From contig NZ_FOEF01000038.1 in NCBI RefSeq assembly GCF_900110575.1, positions 1 to 40,680 of the forward strand: a stretch of 40,680 nt of DNA. The letters are read 5' to 3'. The position numbers were made by a program, and so were the translations under genes. The DNA is from Amycolatopsis saalfeldensis (GTDB taxonomy: Bacteria; Actinomycetota; Actinomycetes; Mycobacteriales; Pseudonocardiaceae). The notes under the pieces are model-generated. The model was not told the origin of the DNA. It worked only from the letters and a program-made list of their open reading frames with translations, and made no database searches. Shown here piece by piece: positions 34,801 through 40,680 of this stretch (the stretch's first letter is position 1; each line of letters opens with the position of its first letter).

Positions 34801-36155
34801 CCGTCCCTGCGGAGCCGGTCGACCAGGGCGCCGCGGTCCGGCGCGGGGAGACGTTGGTTGGTGAGCACGTAGAAGGCGAACGCCCCGAGCGCGAACACGT
34901 CGAGGCGAATGCGGTCGGCGCCCGCTGTCCATCGCCCCTCGGGTGCCTCGAACAACTCGTCGTCTTCCGCAAGGTTCCGGAGCATCAGGCTCGGTGCCGA
35001 TTCGTCACCGACCACTGAACTGGTCGCGGTGGTCGTCACGGGCAGGGAACCCGCGGCCTCCCAGTTGCTGACCACCACGGCCAGACCGTCATCACTGCGT
35101 TTCCGCAGCGCGACGGCGGAGGGCACGAGACCACGGTGGACGACACGGTGCCGGTGTGCGTAGTGCAAAGCCTCCGCGACTTGCCTGACGATGTCGAGCT
35201 GCTGTTTGATGGACAGTCCGTTTTCCCGCTCAGCGAACCACAGGTCCAGGCGGTTCAACCGTTTGTCATCGGGGTAGACGAGCCCAGTGCCCAGCTCGTC
35301 GTTGACGACGTCTCGAGGAGTCAGGACGCCGTCGTGTCGCAGGCGCGAGAGCAGGCGGTACTCGTGCTCGACCTGGCGTTCCAGCCTGCGTTCCTCGGTC
35401 GAGCTGCTGCCGGGGGCGGGAATGAAGAAGCGGATTCGATACCGGTCGGTCGTGGTCACGCGGTGGAAGGCGGGCCAGTCCTGCCAGCCTTCGCCCTCGC
35501 CGAGCGGCTGTTCATCGATCACCCAAGAACCGACCTCGCGCTGACGTCGCGGCACCAGGCCGATCTGCTCGATGATCCTCGCCAGGATGGCGGACTTGAT
35601 CCCACCGATCGGTTCGTGGCTGGCCGGCGCGAGCAGGAGCTCGGAAAGCGGTTGCAGGCCGGAGACGGATTCGTGCCCCTCCAGGCCGTAGATCCCGCGC
35701 CGGGCGTGTCGAGGCAGCTCACAGCGCAGGTTCGGGTGGTGGAGGAAGACAGCTTCCTGCACGTACGGGATGTAGTCGCGCAGGTCGACGTTGTATTGAC
35801 CCTTGGAATGCAGGTACTCCCGGAACCGCTCCTTAAGCAGGCTGGCGAAGTACTGGGCCTTACGGTGGGCGAGCTTCAGCGGGGAGTCCTCGGCTCGGTG
35901 GCCGTCCCGGAGCCAACGGTGATCGTCCCCACGCAAACGTCCCGCGTAGTACTTCAGCTCGACGAGGTAGAGGGTGTCGCGCCCCAACACGGCGAGGTCG
36001 ACCTCGTGCCATCGGCCGCGCGTGTCCCTGAACTCGAAGTTCGACCAGGCGCGAAAGGGTTCGACGTCCGGCAGGAGCTCCTTGGCCAGGCGAAGCCCCT
36101 CCGACTCGTGGGAGAACTGAGACGGGCTCACCTCGACCCAGCGGCTGTCGTCCAC
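31890..36155 (-). CDS. pglW: PglW, NERD-kinase protein of BREX type 2
   Basis: This 1421-aa serine/threonine kinase has an N-terminal NERD (nuclease-related) region with D53 and the E66-x-K68 pair (LVELKYYAG). The first kinase-like domain (about 235-495) is apparently inactive: HRGLVPSAV at 340 replaces HRDLxxxN and NWEA replaces DFG. The second (about 523-800) keeps the Gly-rich loop LGSGSTAVG (530-538), Lys554, HRDIKSSN (642-649, Asp644) and DFS at 671. A long C-terminal extension follows. PglW of S. coelicolor autophosphorylates and is needed for resistance (established). GTG 36155 follows AGGACGCGAG. It is first gene of the operon; a promoter should lie in 36156-36299. Confidence 0.94.
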   Translation of the reverse strand: MDDSRWVEVSPSQFSHESEGLRLAKELLPDVEPFRAWSNFEFRDTRGRWHEVDLAVLGRDTLYLVELKYYAGRLRGDDHRWLRDGHRAEDSPLKLAHRKAQYFASLLKERFREYLHSKGQYNVDLRDYIPYVQEAVFLHHPNLRCELPRHARRGIYGLEGHESVSGLQPLSELLLAPASHEPIGGIKSAILARIIEQIGLVPRRQREVGSWVIDEQPLGEGEGWQDWPAFHRVTTTDRYRIRFFIPAPGSSSTEERRLERQVEHEYRLLSRLRHDGVLTPRDVVNDELGTGLVYPDDKRLNRLDLWFAERENGLSIKQQLDIVRQVAEALHYAHRHRVVHRGLVPSAVALRKRSDDGLAVVVSNWEAAGSLPVTTTATSSVVGDESAPSLMLRNLAEDDELFEAPEGRWTAGADRIRLDVFALGAFAFYVLTNQRLPAPDRGALVDRLRRDGGLDLAAELPQVPSKIRELVLHATDPRPSERTANVSEFLAEFDAAEQALYDKTVIEEVDPLDAVPGQLLDGRYRFRRRLGSGSTAVGLLVADEGAGGKQRVLKVAKDDSAAARLESEAKALAALQHDRIVDCLGSVQIGGRKALVLTFAGETTLAEELARKRGRLSLDLLERWGTDLLSALSELDRVGIFHRDIKSSNLGVDAREIRSHGKSDSRLVLFDFSMSGSNLQALAAGTPHYRDPFLGLEGRVSYDSAAERYGAAVVLYEMATGALPQYGPDPDADPASVPDEVSINGDAFDPAVREDLEAFFTTALARDANCRHDTAEDMRRAWTSIFKRLGRSAPDAAGKAATATLESSLGEAGLSARAVSALEPEVITVFELLTLDPARLNGLVRKEARETRSEIRERVGEWRKTFADQLAARRGTDTARSTDATTFPDPLRTAALLVDIAQGKRAATRRQAAELILGLRQGLDAFATQQELAQAVGRSGPRGNQLIRELQNAWASDDRSRDLLDDLVRLITRSLRNFGGVATIKTLTDEILAALPDAPADSSEQANRVAAGLLRLTLDRYVEHEMAETHEPLAKRRHGGRLALIATDSTLLEAADAIAGLAGKLVADAKTAREDIVPQQRAAREIRAKFEETFRKAGGDASPAITDLRLVRLAAQTATDVGLSARGELHSSDMAPHVAVRLALSGVGQREELSPAELIDRVRARFPDLPPLPGRPVLDKIVERSGVGLQFADGAYRPEASSPAATSGLPSRPATMIPERTERVLSRGDHMDRVLAESLRTRSFLALGVGVLRSDEVDRAVEALSGRFHARVVDVTGLMIDEMRSLAKEVRLPWSLLRSADAASPGSRDARGLRTVVDRVVPRVTAHIDVLALGDCAGSEAPVILTELSPLARYGHLGVIARWSDLAAKRARPVWVVLPQVSWMRGAIVDGRPLQLGSNGQFVELDAAWLAAQEEPQDANA

Positions 36156-36247
36156 CTCGCGTCCTTTCCACCCTCGTGCGACCGCGACGATACCGTGCGG
36201 CCAGTTGGTTTGTCGGAGTTCCGGGGTCCGAGGTTACGTGAGAATCA

Positions 36248-36265
36248 GATCCCTCTGACGGGATC
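36248..36265. terminator. possible hairpin between espG-like gene and pglW
   Basis: GATCCC-TCTGAC-GGGATC forms a 6-bp stem, nested within an outer GTTCCGG/CCGGAAC pair (36213 to about 36281). It could end the ESX-associated transcript before the pglW promoter. There is no T tract. Confidence 0.4.
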
Positions 36266-36299
36266 CGGGCCTGCCGGAACTGCCTCCGCCCGACGACTG

Positions 36300-37067
36300 C
36301 TACACGAGGGCTTCGGCGGTGCGATCGAGGGCGTCGACTAGGTGCCGCCGATGCCCTGGGTAGACGTTGATCTGCATTTCGCCGTCGGCACCGTCGTTGA
36401 GGAAGGTCAGCACGCGGCCGCGGCCGGTGAGATCAATCGCGGACAGAGGAGTGCTTCGCGTGCGGTACCCGCTGGCGTCGCGAACGGCCGCGTAGAGCTG
36501 GTGGACCGCGTCGCGATCAGCTCGCATGAGTTCGCGGAGTTCGTCGGCCCCTTCTGGCTGCTCGGCCAGCGGGTCGGCGTCATAGCGCCGGCCGGGGTAG
36601 TCGTAGTCCACCTTCGACACGTGCGACCGCCTCACCCGAGCTGCGTCGCATTGAGGCAGTGTGTCGATGAGACTTTCGGCCAGTTCAGACGACGGGATCG
36701 GGTCGAGTTGAACCAGGCGATGATCAGTGGCGAGCCGTACAGCGTCACGTCCGACCGCCGATACCAGCATTGCCCTGTCGTCCTCATCGGACTGGCGAAA
36801 GCTGCTCCACGAGTAGAACTCCCGTTGTGGGTGAGCAAGGGTCGCGAGAGTCGCGCAGAACTCAGCGGTGAACAGTCCCTTATCGGAAGCCAGCCCAAGC
36901 CGGGCCAAGACGTCAAACGCGCGCCGACGCAAGGCGGTCTGGAACTCCTCGGTCATGTAAGTGGCGTCCGGACCGACCACAGGCGGCGGCTCGCCGAGGT
37001 TTTCCAGCTGCCAGGCGACCAGGAACACCGGCCGGGGCATCCGCACCGGTCCGTCAATGATTCGCAT
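36300..37067 (-). CDS. EspG-like ESX secretion-associated protein
   Basis: This 255-aa protein has the alternating layout of the actinobacterial EspG family: an early VFLVAWQLENLGEPP stretch, a central FYSWSSFRQSDEDDRAMLVSAVG, and a late RGRVLTFLNDGADGEMQINVYPGHRRHLVDAL ending. EspG proteins are cytosolic chaperones for PE/PPE substrates of type VII secretion. The ATG at 37067 has GAGG upstream; a GTG at 37082 overlapping the preceding stop is an alternative. Its neighbour is a PPE/WXG-like protein, the expected client. Unusual as ICE cargo. Confidence 0.82.
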   Translation of the reverse strand: MRIIDGPVRMPRPVFLVAWQLENLGEPPPVVGPDATYMTEEFQTALRRRAFDVLARLGLASDKGLFTAEFCATLATLAHPQREFYSWSSFRQSDEDDRAMLVSAVGRDAVRLATDHRLVQLDPIPSSELAESLIDTLPQCDAARVRRSHVSKVDYDYPGRRYDADPLAEQPEGADELRELMRADRDAVHQLYAAVRDASGYRTRSTPLSAIDLTGRGRVLTFLNDGADGEMQINVYPGHRRHLVDALDRTAEALV

Positions 37068-37078
37068 CGGTGCTCGCC

Positions 37079-38392
37079 TCACGCGCCGATGGTCGGAGGT
37101 GTGGGCGGCAGCCCGGTGTGCGGGTCGAGCAGCTTGCCGCCTTCGTCGTCGACGAGGGTGAACGCGGAGTCATCGTCAATCCCGTACTTGCGCTGGTGTT
37201 CCTTGTCCTCCTCGCCCTTTCCCTTCCCGCCGCCGGCACCCATGCCGCCCATGCCGGATGAGCCACGGCCCCCTGCCGCGCCACGCCCGGCCGAGCCCGC
37301 CGGGCCGCGTGTCGCGCCCTCCTCGCCCGCGCCGGTTCCCGCTCCAGATCCCAGCCGTTCCGAGGTGCCAGAACCGCGAGCGCCAGGACCGTCACCACCG
37401 GGTCCACCGCCGAGGTTGCTGCCGTTGAAGCTGCCACTGCCGCTTCCGAACGCGCCGACCAAGCCCGGAGCCGACCACGAGCTGCCACCGCCCGCGCCGC
37501 CAGACGCGTTTGGCAGCGAGGCTGGCACGTAGTTGGATCCGGCGCCAGGGTTGGCGAGCGATAGCGGAACGTACCCGGCTGCCTGTACTCCGTCGCCTTG
37601 CTGGCTGCTCGGCGAGGTTGCCGCACCCCCAACGTGACCGGCCGAGGTGACAGGCGTTGAGGCGCCGGTGTGCGACGACGGCGACCAGCTCAGGTTCGAC
37701 GCCGTGTGCGACGAACTGCCCGTGGTCTGCGCGGTCTGGTGGGTGCTCGCGGGCGGGGTGGTCTGCTGAGTAATCGTGACTTTCCCGCCGTCGAAGTCCG
37801 CCAACTGCCTGTAGTCAATCTTGAGCTGTTGACCACTGGTCTGCGCCTGGTTGGCGTAGCCGTTGTAGCGGTCGAGGTTCTGTTGCGCAGTCTGGTTGTA
37901 TTGGTTGATCTGGTCTTCGGTGTCGGTGTCCCACGGCGTGGCGACGTCGACGAAGTCCTTGTGCGGCGGAGTAGTCGGCATCGGCTGCAACGAAGCCTTC
38001 ATCTCGTCGAAGCCATGGGCAATACCTGTCACGTTCTGCGAGTTGGCCGTGAACGTACCCGCCGCAGCGGCGGAAACATCCGCAAGCGGCTTGATCTTGG
38101 CGCGTGCCGCGTCCGCTCCACCGCCGGTCCACACCGACTCCAGAGTGGCGTTCAGCTGCTGCACCCTGGAGCTGATGTCGCTGTGATCACGAGACAAGTC
38201 AGACGCCGTAGCGGCCCCCTGGTGCCACTCCGGGGCGCCCTTGCTCGACATCACCTTCTGGACTAGCTCCGGCGCCGGAACCGCCTGATCGCCGAGATTG
38301 CCGCTGAACAGGTCGTCCACCCAAGTTTCGGCATCGTTGTAGCGATCAAGGAGCCATTGCGTACCATCGCCGAGAAAGTCGAAGGCACCCAT
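37079..38392 (-). CDS. PPE/WXG100-like secreted protein
   Basis: This 437-aa protein has a helical N-terminal domain (about 1-220) with WXG-type turns (VWTGGGADAARAKI at about 108) and long amphipathic helices. A Thr/Ser-rich linker, a Gly/Ser-rich low-complexity region and a conserved acidic tail (KYGIDDDSAF-LVDDEGGKLLDPHTGLPPTPPTIG) follow. This architecture is common for ESX-associated proteins of Pseudonocardiaceae (family knowledge). No toxin domain is visible. The ATG at 38392 shares one base with the preceding stop (TGATG). Probably exported by a chromosomal type VII system with the EspG-like chaperone encoded next. Confidence 0.8.
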   Translation of the reverse strand: MGAFDFLGDGTQWLLDRYNDAETWVDDLFSGNLGDQAVPAPELVQKVMSSKGAPEWHQGAATASDLSRDHSDISSRVQQLNATLESVWTGGGADAARAKIKPLADVSAAAAGTFTANSQNVTGIAHGFDEMKASLQPMPTTPPHKDFVDVATPWDTDTEDQINQYNQTAQQNLDRYNGYANQAQTSGQQLKIDYRQLADFDGGKVTITQQTTPPASTHQTAQTTGSSSHTASNLSWSPSSHTGASTPVTSAGHVGGAATSPSSQQGDGVQAAGYVPLSLANPGAGSNYVPASLPNASGGAGGGSSWSAPGLVGAFGSGSGSFNGSNLGGGPGGDGPGARGSGTSERLGSGAGTGAGEEGATRGPAGSAGRGAAGGRGSSGMGGMGAGGGKGKGEEDKEHQRKYGIDDDSAFTLVDDEGGKLLDPHTGLPPTPPTIGA

Positions 38393-39018
38393 CACGAGTT
38401 CGCCTTCTGTCGGAGGTTCGTCACGACCATGTCGGCGACCTGAGCTGTCACCTGGCACGGGTCGACCTTCCCCTTTTTCGCAGGTCCGAGGCCGATCGTG
38501 ACGTCGGCCGTCGCCTCGTCTGTGATCCCGATACTGATCTGGCAGAACTCGTCTGGTGCGCCACCGCTCGGCGTCACGTGCGCGACCGCAGGAAAACCCT
38601 GGATCGCGGGCAACTCCTGCCACTTCACGGCCTGGGGCTTGGTGTTCTCGTACCACCCACTGAGGCCGTCGTGCGATTGCCTGTCCCAGGCCACCGCGAC
38701 GTGTGAGCCTTTGTCGCTGTTGGTCCAGGAGCACGAGGGACCGATGCCCGCTGCCTGGTTGGGCTCGCCCTGTGGCGCCGTGCCTAGGATCGTTTTGAGT
38801 TGATCAGTCGTCAGGCCGCTCTGGCACGGATCCGTGGTGAGGACCGAGGCCGGTAGCGGGTTGTTGACTTTTGGGGCTCCGCTGTGAGGCAACGCTGCGG
38901 AGGTCGTCAAGCTTGGCGGCGGAGTCGTCGCGGGCACGGCCGGAGTGCCGGAGCAGCTCGCTACCAGGGCCGTTGTCGCAACGATCACGAGCGCGACCAA
39001 TTGTGCCCGGGTGCTCAT
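38392..39018 (-). CDS. DUF3558-like lipoprotein
   Basis: This 208-aa protein has a lipoprotein signal peptide (MSTRAQLVALVIVATTALVASC, lipobox LVASC with Cys22) and a Thr/Pro-rich spacer. A globular domain follows with paired Cys (DPCQSGLTTDQLKTIL, SCSW, EFCQISIG, DPCQVTAQVADMVV), matching the DUF3558 family found beside ESX-associated genes. It is expected on the outer face of the membrane. Its ATG overlaps the preceding stop (ATGA). Confidence 0.85.
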   Translation of the reverse strand: MSTRAQLVALVIVATTALVASCSGTPAVPATTPPPSLTTSAALPHSGAPKVNNPLPASVLTTDPCQSGLTTDQLKTILGTAPQGEPNQAAGIGPSCSWTNSDKGSHVAVAWDRQSHDGLSGWYENTKPQAVKWQELPAIQGFPAVAHVTPSGGAPDEFCQISIGITDEATADVTIGLGPAKKGKVDPCQVTAQVADMVVTNLRQKANS

Positions 39019-39479
39019 CCGGCGAGACCTCCATCGTTGCTTGCAGATTGCTTCACTGCGATTCCTGCTTGCTCGTCGCCCTCATGCATGAGGCCGAGCG
39101 CATCTTCCAGGCGCCCGATCAACTCGACGAGATAACCATGCTCGCGCTGGATATGGCCAAGGCCGTACCTGAACGCGCCAGCCTTCTGACCGTTACCGAC
39201 CAGGAGGGCGTTGTAGCTGTTGCTGGCGGGCTCGTCTGCCGGGGGCTTGAGGTGAGTCAGACCCTCGGCCGTGGGCAGCAGGTTCCAGAGGTCGTCACGG
39301 ATGCCTTTGGCTTGGTTGAGCATGCTCAACGCTTCATCACGGCTGAGGCTGAAGCCCTGTCCGGAGGCTGGCGCAGCCGATCCTCCGGAGGCACCCCCAC
39401 CGCCGCCGGGTTGGTCGCCGAGGATGTGGAATCCGACGTCGCTGAGCCAGTTGCCCGGCGCAGGCGCTGGTTGAGTCAT
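39015..39479 (-). CDS. small ESX-cassette protein
   Basis: This 154-aa protein is the first gene of the ESX-associated cassette. It has a Gly/Ala/Pro-rich N-terminus and a helical domain (FSLSRDEALSMLNQAKGIRDDLWNLLPTAEGL ... HIQREHGYLVELIGRLEDALGLM) that could pair with the WXG-like protein as a helical hairpin partner. No signal peptide. I recognise the type from Pseudonocardiaceae cassettes but have no family name. Confidence 0.72.
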   Translation of the reverse strand: MTQPAPAPGNWLSDVGFHILGDQPGGGGGASGGSAAPASGQGFSLSRDEALSMLNQAKGIRDDLWNLLPTAEGLTHLKPPADEPASNSYNALLVGNGQKAGAFRYGLGHIQREHGYLVELIGRLEDALGLMHEGDEQAGIAVKQSASNDGGLAG

Positions 39480-39674
39480 GCCTTGTCCTTCGTTCGGCGC
39501 ACGTCGGCACCTGACGATCCAGGCATGCCTTCCCCAGCCACGATGGCCTCCCCAAGCGTGCTTACCGGAATCTTCGCATGATCAGTTGTGCACGTTGAAC
39601 GTTATCGGATTAGTCACGTGACGTGGACCAAATCCAGCAATGAGTGACATGGGCTTAAAAGATCCACATTTTTG

Positions 39675-39895
39675 GGATTAAATAAACTAATTCCAAAGTG
39701 GTACGACGGCGCGTCGAGTACGTCAATCCCGCCATGGTTAGTGGTCACGGAGTGTCGCCGCCTGGGGCGCTTGGATGGCGTCCGGGCGTGCTCGCGCGGG
39801 GGCGGCACGCGTGTAGCTATTCGTGTTGCGAACCAGAGTCGGTCAGGGTCGACCTGGCACCTGTAGCCATCCCAAGTGCCACTAAAGTGCCAGGT
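39675..39895. promoter_or_regulatory. AT-rich regulatory region and candidate right arm sites
   Basis: GGATTAAATAA (39675-39685) is the inverse of the TTATTTAATCC motif near 15201. TGTAGCCATCC at 39862-39872 equals 6781-6791 and sits 50 bp inside the right core, as its partner sits 52 bp inside the left. ACCTGGCAC (39852-39860) is inverted at 39887-39895, and AAGTGCCA is repeated at 39874 and 39885. Across 39480-39922 I see no supported gene. The region should hold the ESX-cassette promoter and integrase/excisionase arm sites. Confidence 0.5.
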
Positions 39896-39922
39896 GGAGG
39901 CTATGGTGGCGAACATCACAGA

Positions 39923-39968
39923 CACTCGTAATGAATAGGTCAGGGGTTCGATTCCCCTAGGCGGCTCC
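39923..39968. repeat. attR core (46 bp)
   Basis: Exact repeat of 6683-6728. The upstream half of the tRNA is absent, so no tRNA is made here. The next base is G rather than A. Confidence 0.95.
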
Positions 39969-39972
39969 GCAG

Positions 39973-40010
39973 GTCAGGCCCTATCCGAAGATCATCGGAT
40001 AGGGCCTGAC
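39973..40010 (+). terminator. strong hairpin, probable native tRNA-Thr terminator
   Basis: A 16-bp perfect inverted repeat (GTCAGGCCCTATCCGA at 39973-39988 with 39995-40010) encloses a 6-nt loop and starts 4 nt after attR. Before integration it would have directly followed the tRNA gene. Confidence 0.8.
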
Positions 40011-40111
40011 TCGTTCAGCGGGAGGCAAAGCGAGGACTGCGAAACCTCGTCGTTGATTTCACCCGGTGGGCGGAACGGGCGAGCGCCCCTGGACCATCGA
40101 GCTTGGCCTGA

Positions 40112-40349
40112 TCACCTGGACGGCTTCGTCGCGCCAGTGAGCGCGCAACCAGGCCGGGAGAGGTCCAGCTTCGAGCCCGTGGTCAGGCAGGCCACGAGCA
40201 CGTTCACCTGCTGGCCGTAACCGCGGCCCGGCACCGAAGTCACGGTTCCGTCCGGGCCCACCTCGCAGGGGTTGTTGTCGGTGCACTGTTCGCCGGCTTC
40301 GTTGTGGGTGTTGTGGATTCCCAGGATCGTGGTGTTGTCGGAGGCCAGC
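40112..40349 (-). pseudogene. 3' fragment of secreted-protein gene cut by IS
   Basis: The minus strand reads LASDNTTILGIHNTHNEAGE then CTDNNPCEVGPDG, GRGYGQQVNVLVACL and LDLSRPGCALTG before a stop at 40112. Cys-rich pairs and the NNPCE ... YGQQ ... LDL-PGC pattern resemble the C-terminal ends of secreted actinobacterial enzymes, but I cannot name the family. The frame is joined to IS sequence at about 40350, so the gene is disrupted. Confidence 0.55.
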
Positions 40350-40680
40350 TGAGGTTCACCCCGAATGGTGGACAGGGGCTTAAGAGGGTTCAGGCGGCCG
40401 TGCGGAGTGACTGCTCGAAGGTGTCGGGACTGAGCATCCCGATCGAGGAGTGCCGCCGCACACTGTTGTAGAACTTCACCCAATTGTCAATAGCAGCAAC
40501 GAGTTCCGACTTCGTGGCGTACACGTGCCGGTAGTACTCCTCGTGCTTGAACGTCGACCAGAACGACTCCGCCGGGCTGTTGTCCCAACAGATCCCAGTC
40601 GCGCCCATCGACCGGCGCAGCCCGTGACCGAAACACGCTCGCGCCGTCAGGTGCGCCGTGAACTCCCCGCCACGGTCGGA
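40350..40680 (-). mobile_element. IS3-family insertion sequence (partial, runs off window)
   Basis: A likely IS terminus begins at about 40350 (TGAGGTTCACCCCGAATGG on the plus strand), immediately abutting the disrupted gene. The IS carries an orfB-type transposase end. The other end and target duplication lie outside the window. Confidence 0.75.
40390..40680 (-). CDS. IS3-family transposase (orfB), C-terminal part
   Basis: The last 96 residues of an IS3-type integrase-core transposase are present; the frame is open at the right edge. SDRGGEFT holds the second catalytic Asp context, and CWDNSPAESFWSTFKHE gives the Asn-x3-Glu motif with the third acidic residue. YNSVRRHSSIGMLSPDTFE is the typical C-terminus. 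The 5' part, including the first Asp and orfA, is outside the window. Confidence 0.92.
   Translation of the reverse strand, partial: SDRGGEFTAHLTARACFGHGLRRSMGATGICWDNSPAESFWSTFKHEEYYRHVYATKSELVAAIDNWVKFYNSVRRHSSIGMLSPDTFEQSLRTAA

Larger units (their letters stand above)
6683..39968. mobile_element. integrative and conjugative element (AICE-like) in tRNA-Thr
   Basis: A 46-bp perfect direct repeat bounds the element, an integrase gene lies just inside the left end, and a TraB/FtsK-type transfer operon with excisionase-like and Pif-like regulators lies inside. These are hallmarks of actinomycete integrative and conjugative elements. Repeat-to-repeat distance is 33,240 bp. Cargo is a complete BREX type 2 defence operon and an ESX-associated cassette. 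No replication initiator (RepSA, RepAM or primase-polymerase type) was recognised, which is atypical for the class. Confidence 0.93.

Noticed and set aside
35136..36341. 401-codon plus-strand frame opposite pglW
   Set aside because: Antisense shadow; translation lacks conserved motifs.
36342..37532. 396-codon plus-strand frame opposite the ESX cassette
   Set aside because: Shadow with a Pro-rich end created by the Gly-rich codons of the PPE-like gene.
39614..39925. 103-codon minus-strand frame next to attR
   Set aside because: It starts inside the att core, crosses the AT-rich regulatory region, and shows no family resemblance or ribosome-binding site.

Overview
The window is high-GC actinobacterial DNA. 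Strong GC3 bias, GTG/ATG starts with 4-nt stop/start overlaps, a WhiB-type protein and ESX/EspG-type genes fit the Pseudonocardiaceae (Amycolatopsis or a relative). The genus is an inference from gene content; no search was run.

Layout. (1) 1-6652 is chromosomal backbone: a (GGAGCA)n microsatellite and an 18-bp minisatellite, a 200-aa C-terminally anchored membrane protein, a large MFS/thymidylate-kinase-like fusion, holB (DNA polymerase III delta'), a bidirectional terminator, and a convergent gene for a secreted protein with a LAYTG sortase-type C-terminus. (2) 6653-6729 is a complete tRNA-Thr(CGT). Its 3' 46 bp (6683-6728) recur exactly at 39923-39968. These are attL and attR of a 33.2-kb integrated element. 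(3) 6729-39968 is that element. (4) 39969-40680 is right-hand chromosome: the probable native tRNA terminator, then the 3' end of a secreted-protein gene interrupted by an IS3-family insertion that runs off the window.

The element is an actinomycete integrative and conjugative element (AICE-like). Its left third is the mobility core: a tyrosine integrase fused to a GntR winged helix, small accessory genes, a traB/FtsK-type DNA translocase with two Spd-like membrane proteins, a WhiB-like protein and an excisionase-like protein in one coupled operon, an XRE regulator, and two HTH-Nudix (Pif-like) paralogues plus one canonical Nudix hydrolase. A 133-bp cluster of GACGGGT repeats with two long perfect hairpins sits at the 3' end of traB and is a good clt (transfer locus) candidate. 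I see no recognisable replication initiator.

The middle (18-36 kb) is a complete type 2 BREX (Pgl) phage-defence operon on the minus strand, in the order pglW-pglX-pglY-pglZ-brxD-brxHI. From pglX onward every junction is a 4- or 8-nt overlap. Downstream lie an unusual long nucleoside diphosphate kinase and a 106-aa protein of unknown function. The right end carries a tightly packed four-gene ESX-associated cassette (small protein, DUF3558-type lipoprotein, PPE/WXG-like protein, EspG-like protein). The element therefore combines transfer, regulation, phage defence and a type VII secretion-associated cell-surface module.

The known system is BREX-2. The less described aspects are the integrase-GntR fusion, the paired HTH-Nudix regulators with eroded Nudix boxes, a possible Cys-rich small protein between pglW and pglX, the low-GC patch inside pglX, the mirrored integrase-arm motifs at both ends, and the ESX cassette as ICE cargo.
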